NCBI GenBank assembly: GCA_963556145.1
Contig: OY744471.1
Coordinates: forward strand, 4,209,590 to 4,273,589
Direction: 5' to 3'
DNA from: Hygrocybe punicea
Taxonomy: Eukaryota; Basidiomycota; Agaricomycetes; Agaricales; Hygrophoraceae
DNA length: 64,000 bases
In this document: in pieces, positions 11,322 through 22,592 of the stretch
Numbering within the stretch: the first letter of the stretch is position 1
How the letters are laid out: every line of letters starts with the position of its first letter
The notes under the pieces: generated by a model
Told to the model about the DNA's origin: nothing
Databases searched by the model: none
The model's input: the letters and a program-made list of their open reading frames with translations, nothing else
Made by a program: the position numbers and the translations under genes

Positions 11322-11694
11322 TGTAAAATTTCCTTTGTTTTCTATACTATATCAGCTTCCAATTTTATGCACAAGTATCCCTGAAGTGTCTATGATGTAT
11401 ATACATTTTAAATGGCAACAAAAAGCCAAGTTCTCGCCATTTCCGAGGCCAATCATGCAGTGGGTCACCATTTGTCACGCTTCGTGTCACAGCCCATTAC
11501 GTCACGCTGCCGCGTCACAGTACAGTATTGCCCAACCCCATACTAAGAGAAATCAAGACATGAAAAATCAAGTGGCATAAAATGAATGAAATAGTACCGG
11601 CATAACACAGAGACTCAGAGTTGCGAAAAGGACAGCAATAGGTGGAAACTTGAATGAGGAAAGGGCCTGCCAGGTATACTAGTAGGCCCACTGG

Positions 11695-14488
11695 TAAGGT
11701 TTAACACGAGTAACCCGGGGGTCTAAAAAGCCCAACCCGGACCCGGACTGGTCAAACCCAGTCTAAAACGGGTTCAGGTAATGGTGATGACAGATTTAAT
11801 GCCCGGGTTGGCCGGGTTCATTCATTCGGGGGGGGGGGGGGTTCACAAAAACAACAACAAAAAGTAATCTACTTGTCGGTGATCTCAACATTTTTGGCAT
11901 CCTCTTCAGCCCTCTTGCACTTCAGTTCCTTCCCGCCACTCTTGATGTCATCCATCACGTTCTCGACCGTGATCAATCTGTTGAGAAACCAAGATCCAAG
12001 ACACATGGAGCCGTGCCTTGATTGGTACCAGTCTCATTCTTGTACCTAAGATCATATTCATTGCGCACAAGTTCCTCTGCTTGTTCAATCCAGTCGGCCT
12101 CCCATGCGTGTTGACGGAAATATTCTAACTTCATGCCGGGGTGGAGCACCATTGCAATCCGATAAACCGCAGAAGAATCTGTAAGCGAGTAGTATCGATT
12201 CATCTTCTTTCACGCGAGCTTCAAAGCAGCGACAATGCCGGGGTGGTACCCAGTCTTCATTTGGGGATCCAGGCCTTCTGTGAGCCGATCCATCGCTGGG
12301 ATGACGGCGGCCATGCTAGCGGTGTCCTTTGAAAAGAATAGAGTCGCATGCTTGAATTGTTTGAGGACTGCAACAAGTTGATCCACCACCACCCATTCGT
12401 CATTGTCCAACTCGTACTGCCTTAGCTTAAGCGTCTTGTCAGCGGTGATGGCGTCAACAACGGCCCGATACTGTTGCACGAAGCATAACATGTCGTAGGT
12501 GGAGTTCCAATGTGTGAGGACATCGCGAGGGATTTTTCGGCGCTTGAGCCTGTGGACTACGCAGTATTTGAACCAGATGGGCAACAAAATCGTGGATGAG
12601 TGGATGATGGCAAATGACAGGCGGCGGATCTTGACGACAACCTCACAGACATCAGTGGTTTCAGCGATCATGGCTTCCCATTCATCTTTGGCCAGCTCAG
12701 TGAGCTCATCGTGGCCGTCATCAATGTTGTCAACATCAACGTCATCCTCCTGCTCTCCGTCCGCTACGTCGGCTCCATCCTCTTTGTCCTCTTCATCCTC
12801 TTCATCCTCGTTCTCGACATCCAGTTCCTCTGCATCATCATTCGATTGATCACCACCACTGTGACCTGCTGCTTTGAAGGGACTCAAAAGAGTCTTAGCA
12901 GTGAGCTGCATGGTGTGGTTAAAGCAGCGGACATGCGCCTCCTCATCAAAAGAATTATCAAGAGCGGCGAACGCAGTGGTTTGCGTGTCGTTGGCAGAGG
13001 CGTTGTCGGCAACCATGCTGAGGACTTTTTGCTCCACACTGAAGTCGACGACCATCTTCTGGAACACATTGGCTAGAGTCTTGCCAGTGTGGGATTCGGG
13101 AACTTCGACCATATCAAGAAGAAACATGAGCATCTCGCCTTTATGCTGCAGATGGACTGTCCAAGCTACAAACGCGCGATGATTGGGGGATGTCCACGCA
13201 TCCGTCGCGAAGTGTAAGTGGCCAGGATGTTCGGTCAAGAGTTTCTTGATGCGATCACGAGAAGTCTGGAAAGCAACATTGATATCGCGGTTGACAGTGG
13301 TGTGCGACGGAAGGGACAAATGTGGGCGACCGGCAGTAACCAACTTGATGAATTCTTTATCAGTGACGATGTAGGATGGTCTGTTGTTTTCAGCAACCCA
13401 TTTGACAATGCGGGCGCTGTAGATTCAATTAGTTTTGGTAGACAAAATAAAAAGAGAAAGGACATGCTGTGCTTCAGTGTTCGTGAGGGAACAATGAGAG
13501 AATGTGACAGGCTGTTGGCCTTTGTGAGCAAAAGCATCGAAGATGGACTTATTCTGATCCTTGGTATTGCCATCCGCGGCGGCCTTGACAGCATCTTCGC
13601 CAAAGCAGCGCCAGGCGTGCTTCATGAGGTTGGCAGTGGAATGCTTATCTCCCTTGTCAAGGTAGCGCCGAACGCCGCCGAGAGTCGTCTTGCAATTGCG
13701 AGCTGCACATGGAAAGAAGTGGAACGGGCGGTTTTCGAGCCACTCAATGGTAACATTGTCCTTGAAGAACGAGTAGATAGGGGAGCGCCACGTCTTCTTG
13801 GCCAGATCTGTTCAACAGGTTAGCAAGCCTGCTGGTCCCCAAAACACGTAGCTAGATGTACCTAATTCTTTTTCATAGTCAATAGTGCTACAGACTTCGG
13901 AGGTCACTGAAGTGGCATCATCATCGGATTCTATGTAGTGGGGCTCGGCGGACTTGGTGGAAACCTGAGAGGATGTGTTACTGGAGGTTTTGCTTTTCGC
14001 TTTGGCAGACGGCTTCTTGGTGGGGGCAGATTTGCCTGAGGAGACAGACTTCGCAGAGGTCAACTGGGTCATTGGTGGATGAGGGGGAAAGTTGAGGGAA
14101 CGTATCCAAGAGACGATGGACGAGTTTTTTGAGTCGGACAGCCACCGGCCACATAGCTGAGATGAACTGAATGAGTGGAAAAAGAAAAAAAGAAACCAAT
14201 GTGGACGTACCTGTTTCAGTTGGCCCGATCGATTGCGGCCCATAGGGGTCTTCTGGGTATGGCAGGGCCAGAAGCAAAGTTTGAGGGAGGTAAAACGAAG
14301 CCAGGTGCTGAGCGTTGACCGACTCCTTGAAGGCTGTTGTGGAGCACGAACACGTCGGCAAATCCCCGGTGACCCGCCGGTTCGGGTCACGGTGTCATGC
14401 GGGTAGCCAAAATGGCAACCCGGTACCCGGACCGGCTGGAACCAAACCGGCGGGTCACCGGGTTGACCCGGACCCATGTTAAACACTA
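11695..14488 (-). mobile_element. hAT transposon with exact 8-bp target duplication
   Basis: CCCACTGG occurs immediately outside both ends (11687-11694 and 14489-14496). The left end reads TAAGGTTTAACACGAG and the right end, on the minus strand, TAGTGTTTAACATGGG; both continue into GC-rich subterminal repeats containing CCCGG and GGGTCA. The element of 2794 bp carries one hAT transposase gene on the minus strand. A run of 14 G lies near 11829. Confidence 0.9.
11973..14072 (-). pseudogene. hAT transposase, inactivated
   Basis: The reading on the minus strand starts at ATG 14072 with a Ser/Lys-rich N-terminus, passes an intron (13861 to 13808) into a BED-type region (MKHAWRCFGED, a Cys/His pair typical of zinc finger BED), then an intron near 13440 whose phase I could not reconcile, and then the catalytic core at 13343-12210: HFATDAWTSPNHRAFVAW, SMVADNASANDTQ, RCFNHTMQLTAK and LTHWNSTYDML, which carry the RNase H-fold signatures of hAT enzymes. 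An acidic insert of about 60 residues follows RCFNH. A TGA at 12210-12212 stops the frame right before KKMNRYYSLTD, which continues in the same frame to 11973. The usual hAT C-terminal dimerisation domain is not found, so the gene is both stopped and truncated. Confidence 0.85.
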
Positions 14489-14862
14489 CCCACTGGCATA
14501 GCAACCATGACGCCGGCAAGCTAGAAGGGAACATTGGCGGCTGTGGACCTGTCAACTTTTGAAAGCCAGGGTGAAGATGATGTGAGCTTAGATGTTTTTT
14601 GAGGCCTTGCCTTGTTTTCGGGCACAGTAGGAATTGCAAAGCACATAGTAGCCAGATGAAAGGTGTAGACAGGGCATAGTGGCATAGATTTTTCTCTTCC
14701 TCCAGAGGAAAGGCATGGGCGGCAGCGAGGGTCATAAAAAATGGTAATTGACAGTGGATAACACGAGAGCGGTGGTGGTGGAGATAACATTGCACACAAA
14801 AAAAACTGTACATTATTGATCAAGAAATTACAACTTGAATTAAAAGAAGGGCTTACATTCAC

Positions 14863-17107
14863 CTATTCGACGTCCAAAGTATCTGAGATATCCATCAAAT
14901 TAGCCCGAATATCACCTTCGTCATTCTCATTATTGGTGGTCATCACAGTGGTCGGGGCAGTGTTGCGTCGGCTGCCTAACTTGGCGTAATGCTGCGCCTT
15001 CGCAATGATTTTCTCCATGGATCCCTCACGCAGGTTGCCATTAATCAAAATCAGGTATCTACGTGTTGCTGGTCCCCAGTTCGTTTCGCAGAACGCGAGA
15101 GTCTTGTTCGATTCCTTTCCGGATTCCTTGTTGAGCGCCTTGGTGATTCCAGTTGCCAGTCCCTTGCCTTTTTTGATTACCTTCTCTTGTGCAAGTTGTT
15201 CAATTGTAATGTAACCATCTGCCCACAACCTCAGGGCACGTTCAAACTGCAAATGTGGTTATCCCAAGACATGCATCAAATCATATGAAAATGCTTACCG
15301 CAGAGCAAGAAAGCGATAGAGCAATTTTTGGGTCCGTGCGATAACCCTTATCAAATGAGGGGATGTTGGTGCTACCCACAGTCGCTGCGAAATGGGTAGC
15401 AAACACCTGCAAAATAAAATCGGAGCGGAATAAACCTCTGTATATCTGTTCAAAAACAACTGTGACTGGTGCTGTCATGTCTTAATTTTGATGTAGACAA
15501 ACATACCGAGGGGTCATCACCATTGGCAGTGGAATAAAGAAATCGGCAGTTCTCAAGCATTGATTCCACAAATTCAACCCGGCTGTCATCAGTGTTGAAT
15601 TTGTCACCGGCTTCCTCCGACTCGAAGAATGCATTGAGGATGGCGACGGCAGCGGAGCCGAAGCCCCCACGCCACTCGTAAATTCTTTGGAAAGCCTTGA
15701 ACAAAAAAAAAATATGTAAGTCCAAATGGATACAATGGAAAGAATAGGTCACCGTGACAAAAACTGCATCGTTAATCTGTACGATATACGGTATTTTGTT
15801 TCCGTAAACTATTTTCCAGATCTTTTGTAACGCCGCAGCTGCCTCACAGTCAACGATGGTCCAGGGGTCTCGAGAGCTTGCCAGGAATTCAATAAAAGTC
15901 AGCACGAAGCAGCGTCGCCAACGATTTCCTTCTTGGCACCCTTCGGGGAGGTCCTTGTTACGAAATTTCTGAAGTGCGCGATTAGCTGTGTCTGGCTTGT
16001 TTCGCTTGGAGGGGCGTTCGTCGGGCTCATCATGGGTTTTTACCATCCCCTGGAACAACTTGAGCTATCAGATACCGCAATTAAATTCATACTTACCGCA
16101 CTTGTTAGCCGTTTATTACCCTTGATTGGACTGGATAGGGCCGCCTCGCGCTCGTTCTCTTCGTCTGAATCATTCAATCCACCAAGTACATTGCCTTTGT
16201 TATCTTGGGCATCAAAAGTCATGACTTGATGCCGGTTACTGACAGCCTTGCTGGTGCCTGGGTTGTCCACATCATTACCTAATGATGTGGAGGAATGCAG
16301 GGAAACCGGATGATTCGAAGAGAAGGTTTTTGATATGGTAGCTGAACGAGTGCTCGTAGTCGACTTAGAATTATTACGGTGCGACTGAGCAACAACTCCT
16401 TTTGCCCAGTTTTTGACACCAGTAAGCTTGCTCTTAGAAGCCTGAGTAGTCGCGCTGAGGGTGAAGTAGAAAAGGGTCGTTTGGTCAAGCTTGAGCATGA
16501 AAGATGAGTACACGTACACTGTGACATTTTTGTCCGTCAGTGACTCATCACCATCAGCCTGACCTCACACACGTGCGAGGACTCCTGCTTCAACCCCCTT
16601 CTCGCATTGCTGGTCTCCTCTACTGGCTGGCTCCTTGCACGCTGCATTGATCATTGCCCTAACGTACACCTTCGGTTTCTTGCGAGGCGGCATTGGCTCA
16701 GTTTCCTCCCCGCTTTCACCACCAGCCCCCGGCCTTTGCTCAGGCTCGAAGTTTGACGGACTAGCAGCAGCCTGAGGCTCGTCTGCATCTGGTTCGGAGT
16801 CACCGTCGAAGTAGGGTATTTTTATGTGGGTACTGGTGCGTCGGAGAGGTCGTTTTCCAAGCTGGACAGGCGCCTCCTCGTCAGTGGCTAACCTGTCTTC
16901 AAGTGCAGCAATATGATCAAGCCCTTGCTGTTTTCGTAATTCTTTTTCCTCCTTGGCAGCTTTCTGCAGTGCTGCATCGCGCTGCACCTCCTCTTTGGTA
17001 TGTCGCTTGCGCTGTCCTTGAGTTTGAATAGCGCCTGGGTGTTTACCAGCATTTTCAGCGTGAGTCAACATACGCACTGAGTCTGGTGCTTTTTTCTTCG
17101 GTGCCAT
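14863..17107 (-). CDS. Multi-exon gene divergent from Plavaka, transposon-linked family of unknown function
   Basis: The gene starts at ATG 17107 (MAPKKKAPDSVRML), 148 bp from the Plavaka ATG on the other strand. Exon 1 encodes a basic and acidic low-complexity region with a short coiled coil. Later exons encode a Ser-rich linker (about 16440-16080), then the most conserved-looking part: LPEGCQEGNRWRRCFV and YEWRGGFGSAAVAILNAFF (about 16000-15590), then FATHFAATVGS and a C-terminal exon (15252-14863) ending in LMDISDTLDVE. The whole keeps an open frame between plausible short introns. I recall this family as repeated in mushroom genomes next to transposase genes, with no known biochemical role. 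The head-to-head arrangement suggests a shared promoter and that it is the second gene of the Plavaka element. Confidence 0.6.
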
Positions 17108-17254
17108 CGTGGTTGGGACTTGGACGTGGTACGTTCTCTTGTTTTTTTGTGTGACGGTGGAATAGAGTTCAACAGTGCCATGTAGACGCGTTTTCTCTCA
17201 AGTCCATTCTCTCACGGTTACCTGGTCACTATTAGTTGTACCCAGGCTGCTTCA

Positions 17255-19163
17255 ATGCCTCGTGCTCCCAAAGCTCAGAGGGCTCATAATCCCCACTACT
17301 TTTCGTGTCCAATTGCAAACTGCAGATGACATTTTCATAAGAGATCCAGACTCACTAAGCACATCCGGTCGCGCCACCATGACCATGAACTTGAACACCA
17401 TGAATATCCTCCCTCCCCTCAGCCGCCTTCACACACCAGTATCCATGAAGGAGATCACATCTCTAGCCATCAGTCACCTCAATCATCTGACCACGCTGGT
17501 GTAGACGCCACACCACCCTGGGCTTCCATCGACAATGACTACCATATGCATGATGACGATGGGACTCGGAGTCCTCTTCGTGCATCTGATAATGAAAGTC
17601 TCAGCTCATCCAGCGCTGATGGCTCCCCCAACGATTCGGATGCACCGCTGGGTGATAATAATCTGGTTGAAGACGACTCGGATCCACCTCCCATTAAAAG
17701 GGAGTACCACCCTATTCTCAATGGTGAGCCCCATCCGACCGTTCAAGTTCGTTGTCAAACTAAGATCTTGCAGGGGTTCCGTGTGATCAGTTCGGCAATG
17801 ATTTACCCCCAGGTACCCCACCGCAACCACGCCGATCAGACCCAAATGATCAAGACTGGACGCCCTATGACAGCCGCTTAGAATTTGAGTTTGCGGACTT
17901 CATTTTTCGCCGCAACCAGATGTCCGCTGGTGATCTAGATACATTGCTGGATCTTTGGGCAGCTTCCTTACTCAAGCATCATGATCACCCCCCGTTTGCT
18001 GATCACAAGGATCTCCACGACACGATTGATGCCACTCCTCTGGGTGATGTCCCATGGCAAAGTTTCACCACGACCTATGGCGGTACCAAGCCGGAAGAAG
18101 CTCCGCCGTGAATGGATGCTGAATATACTGCGTGGTGGCGAGATCCCCTCACCATTGTGCGAAGCATGCTTGACAACCCTGACTTTGACGGGGAGATTGA
18201 CTATGTACCTGTTCACGAGTTTGATGCCAATGGAGAACGACGGTTCCTTCATTTTTTCACCGGTGATTGGGTGTGGAAACAATGTGTGAGATCATTGTGG
18301 CCGATTCAATTACAACTTGGAACCTGATGCTTTGGCATTTTGTAAGGATAAAATAGCAGAAGATCCTGCTACGCATGGATCTACGTTTGTCCCCATCATC
18401 CTTGGAAGTGACAAAACGACAGTCTCTGTTGCCACCGGCAACAATGAATATTGGCCAGTCTATTTGTCTATTGGTAACATCCACAACAATGTTCGTCGGG
18501 CACATCGCAATGGCCTTGCAGTGCTTGGCTTCCTTGCCATCCCGAAGAGTAAGTCGACTGTCGTGTTTACTACTACTGGCTGACTAGAAAAAAAACAGCC
18601 GACAAAGAACACCAAAATAGTGCCCACTTCACAAAGTTCCGACGCCCGATATTTCACTCATTGCTTGCCAGGATCCTCCAGACTCTGAAGCCTGGAATGA
18701 CAACTCCAGATATTGTATGCTGTGCTGATGGCCACTTGAGACGTGCCATCTATGGCTTGGGGCCCTACATTGCAGACTACCCTGAGCAGGCCGTCCTTGC
18801 TTGCATTGTGCAGGGCTGGTGTCCAAAGTAAGTAACTGGTAATCTATTCGGTTGCCTCAGGCTTGAATCATATTGAATTAAATTCTTAGATGTACAGCAC
18901 AATCTAATGATCTTGATGGTGAAGGAGGGCATCGTACTTGTGAACATACAGAGCTGCTTGTCAGAGAACTGGAATTGGGCATTCTATGGGATGAGTATGG
19001 TCTTGTAGGTGATGTTGTGGTAAGTACTTCCACATGTCTCATTGTCTATATGCTAACCCTACTATTCTCTTCAGCCATTCACAAATGATTTCCCTAGGGC
19101 GGATATTCATGAACTCATTGCACCTGATATTCTTCACCAAATAATCAAAGGGACCTTTAAAGA
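17255..19163 (+). pseudogene. Plavaka transposase, 5' two thirds, broken
   Basis: The frame opens at ATG 17255 with a C2H2-like finger (FSCPIANC then HFHKRSRLTKHIRSRH). Later exons give GDLDTLLDLWAASL, VPVHEFDANGERRFLHFFTG, a core with VPIILGSDKTTVSVATG, YLSIGNIHNNVRRAHRNG, YGLGPYIADYPEQAVLAC and VQGWCPKC, and then DFPRADIHELIAPDILHQI, all typical of the Plavaka family (EnSpm/CACTA-like, by established classification). In-frame TGA codons interrupt it at 17327-17329 (inside the zinc finger, where Arg is expected) and at 18109-18111 (where the family has Trp). Similarity ends abruptly after GTFKDH at 19163, so the C-terminal third is lost. The gene is dead. Confidence 0.85.
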
Positions 19164-19494
19164 TCATTACGAGTCCCTATAAGGGAATCGTTCTATACGG
19201 TGGATTTTTCAACTCAGGGTCAGACTCTAATTTGCCAAGCCATGGGAACAATCTTTGCAAACTGTGGGAACAATTTTGAAGCCCTGGGAATAGTTTTGAA
19301 ACCGTGTGACTGCTGACTTTGTAACTGTGAGAATTTGGTGTCCCAATAAGCAAGAACAATAAGGCGGCTTGATCACAGGTTCCCAGATCACAGTTGCCAA
19401 TTTTGGAATAGGTAGTGTTGCAACGTCTTTGCTTGACAGCTTTATTGACATAACGGACTGCATTGGTAGTGTAATGTGCACCTTTTGAAATATA

Positions 19495-20440
19495 GATGAG
19501 GTGAATGGGCTGAACAGTGTTCAGTGTTCAATGAGTTTCCTGGGTATATTTTCTGTGTGGTAGACACAGGATGAACCATATGTGAAATGTGTGTCTGCAG
19601 ATACATATATTTTGCTGGATGCATTGGAATTATGTGTGTGCACCTTGAATCTGAGGCATTGATTTTGCCAAAACAATTATAAGAACAATGTATTCGGTGT
19701 ATCTGTGATATAGCTACAAGTACAATGTGTATTAGAATTACTAATAATGCAAGCAGTGGGTACTTGTCGAACAGGCTGAACAGTGTTCGACAGTGTTCGG
19801 CCAGTGTCCCAGTTTCAATCTGCAGCATTGCCTTGTCACAAACAATTGTATGAACATTGTATTCAATGTATCTGTGATGTAGCTACAAGTACAATGAGTA
19901 TTAGAATTACTAACAATTCAAGCAGTGGGTACTTGTCAAACAGGTCGAACACTGTTCGACAAGTGTTCGGCAGGTGTCCCAGCTTTGATCCGGGGCATTG
20001 TCCTCACAGAAACAATTGTATAAGCAACATACTGGATGTATCTGTGATGTAGCTACATGTACTATGTGCATTAGAATTATTAATAATGCAAATAGAGAAT
20101 ACTTGTCAAACAGGCCGAACACTGTTCGACAAGTGTTTGGCAGCTGTCTCAGGATTACCCTGCAGCATTGCATTTGCTGAAACAATTGTACGAACAATAT
20201 ACTGGATGTATCTGTGATGTAGCAAGATTTAATATGTGCATTGGAATTGTTGATAATGCAAACAGTGAATAATTGTGTGAACAGGCCGGTTCTAACACCG
20301 TTTGATAAGCATTCAACAGATGTCCCAGCATGAATCTGCAGCATTGCCCTTGCACAAACCATTGTATAAACAACATATCAAACATTTTTGCGATGTATTA
20401 AAATTTAATGTGTGCTTTGAATATATTAATAATGCAAACA
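19495..20440. repeat. ~170-bp tandem array with inverted CGAACAC core
   Basis: The landmark AACAATTGTA or a close variant occurs at 19672, 19841, 20011, 20181 and about 20357, which gives a period of 169-176 bp. A more degenerate copy precedes them from about 19495. Each unit contains the variably preserved inverted pair CCGAACACT and AGTGTTCGG (for example near 19945 and 20115). The array begins about 330 bp after the point where the Plavaka gene is cut. Confidence 0.85.
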
Positions 20441-20624
20441 GGAAACTGATGAGGACTTTATATAATTAAATAATACTCAGTTATCTAGTCACTTCTTGAA
20501 ACCATTTGTGTTGTTATTTCACTTGTGAACGTATTGCAGAAAATAATATCATATAAAATTGGTATTCATGGATTATGATGTGTGATTGCAAACATGTGAG
20601 TGTACGACGTAATGATAATGGATG

Positions 20625-22448
20625 TCAATCGGTTTCATTCATCCTGAGGTTTGTCAAACATCTTCGGGTTTCTATGACATCTTCACCATCATCTGTCAAC
20701 TGGACATAACCCACATTACGTTTGATATTAATCCTGGTCATTGTATTGAGAGCAGGATGAGGTGCCTTCTTCATTCGACCTATCGTTGCATTCTGGATGT
20801 ACATTAGTTATTATTTATTGAATTATTAGATATGTCTGGTACCTCAGTAAACTCGCTGTTGACCAGCGCTAATGAGCGCAGATTGAGTATCATCTTAAAT
20901 TTGTCGTTCTTGACTGAAACCGCCGATACCGTCATCTGGACTTCTACAATGTCACCAATCCTGAAGCAAGTTGGACTGGCAGGTACAAAGCTGTCATCTA
21001 TATCATTATCAATGGTCAAACTATTGTTGTGCTGAGCACTCACCAATGCCGGCCTCCGTCTGATGTTAACTTGAAATAAAGGACCTCATTATCCGTCCCA
21101 TGGAAGTATCGAGTATTGCTCATGGATGACAGGATACCTTTGGGATCGACGTTGTGTTCGAATGGAATATGGTATGAAACATTGTCATGTCGGCGATCGG
21201 TGAAGTATCGGGTGCCAATAGATAATGCAGTGTATTCGATAGTGGTGGATGACATGAAGTCCAGCATTGCACGTTCTGGGAAAGTACGGGCCAGTTTCTG
21301 ATGTAAGATGCGGAGGTTGTCAAGGTACGATTCGAACAGTGGTATGTTGAGACCTGCTATAAGGATGCTCTGACGAAGAAATGGTGTTCGACGTTCGGGT
21401 GGTCTGGAAAATATATGTATATCAATTGTTTACGATTTATGTGATGGAACAATATACCTGCTGGTGATTGGTGGTAGGTCTTTGGCCACCAATATCGCCT
21501 GTAAGCTTAAGACAAGTTCTTCATGCTCGGTGGTATCAGTACTCGGCCGTGTAAGTTTCCAGCAATTTGGTGAGTCATTATGAACTACATTGATATTCGA
21601 AATCTGCAAATGTAATGAAACACAGCATACATCGTAAAATTTGAACATACATTTGTAGCATTGGCGAGTTGACTGTCATCATTGTCCATCCGTGTCGATA
21701 TGAGATTACTTAAATCTTCAGCTGTAAAGTAGAGTTGAATGTATGAATGCCTTCAGTGGTATATGGACTGACATGCGCTTTTGAAATCGTAATAGGTGTC
21801 CATTTGCAAAGTGGAAGTGGGATTTATAATTCAAATGCAATTTTCGACTGTTTTATCATGAATCGTTTTCGATCGTCATCGAGATTATGGCAGTGCATCA
21901 TGTTCATCCTCCATGAACTTGTGATGTCTGTATGGTGTTTGCATTCTTGTGTTGCAGATCTTCTCAATAGATTCTTATTGTTTTTCTCCATTTTATAGGA
22001 CAGGATATACATCGACAGCTATCGTAATGCTTGACCTCCTTATTGTACAGCATTAAAAGGAAACCCCTATCCATTCAGAATGATTTGTTTCCGATGCAAC
22101 TGTCAGTATAGTTGATCCGATGTTTGTATTTGTTTGGAAATGAGTAAATATGTCACATAAACTTCTATTTCCAATTTGGCTGTGTTATGATCTTATGATC
22201 AGTTCCATGTGGTGACAGCTGTTCTACATTCCAAAATCCTAATTAGACTTAGTGTTTGATTATTCTCCATACCAGTAATCCATATCCATGTTGTTGGATG
22301 ATGCTGAGCGTAACAGCTGGTCAATCATGGGTTCTACATCATGGGGAATGTCCCTGATTCTTTTCATTTTTATGGCGCTATGATCCGAATAGTTCTCCTT
22401 CAAACCATCAACAGATGTAGTTTTCATACCTGCCGGTGTGATCTCCAT
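20625..22448 (-). CDS. OB-fold-like protein of an Agaricomycete multicopy family
   Basis: Exons on the minus strand join in phase: 21721-21651, 21603-21458, 21403-21044, 20997-20843 and 20792-20625 (stop TGA). The 5' part is less certain; an ATG at 22448 begins an open stretch to 22260. The segment SPTCFRIGDIVEVQMTVSA followed by FKMILNLRSLALV looks like the beta strands of an OB fold, as in replication protein A-type ssDNA-binding proteins. Upstream lie IPLFESYLDNLRILHQKLA and TIEYTALSIGTRYFTD. The last exon encodes a short charged tail with KRNVGYVQL. I recall many similar hypothetical proteins in mushroom genomes. Single-strand DNA binding is inferred from the fold-like pattern only. It is divergent from the gene at 22593 with about 145 bp between the starts. 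Confidence 0.55.
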
Positions 22449-22592
22449 AAACGAGTTCTTTATTGTATTCGATCTGTCTCAGTGTACTTAAATAGCGATG
22501 AGAGCGCAATGGTATCGTCCACATCCGACCCTTCATTCATCTACGATATCTCGCACAGATTCATTCCTCGCCCTAAAGCTCTTATCTTTGCA

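Larger units (their letters stand above)
6731..11540 (+). mobile_element. 4.8-kb autonomous-looking TIR transposon
   Basis: Both ends are inverted copies starting TGGGGTTGGGCAAT (6731 on the plus strand, 11540 on the minus strand). The same seven bases, TACTAAG, stand directly outside each end (6724-6730 and 11541-11547), marking the target duplication. Subterminal regions are rich in GTCAC motifs. The element contains a tandem pair of foldback repeats (7004-7622), a 57-bp tandem repeat (7932-8058) and one long intact transposase frame (8325-11321). The termini resemble hAT ends (consensus near CAGGGGTGGGCAA), but hAT duplications are normally 8 bp. Confidence 0.85.

Noticed and set aside
12499..12849. 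Plus-strand Ser-rich frame
   Set aside because: Antisense shadow of the acidic insert of the hAT transposase.
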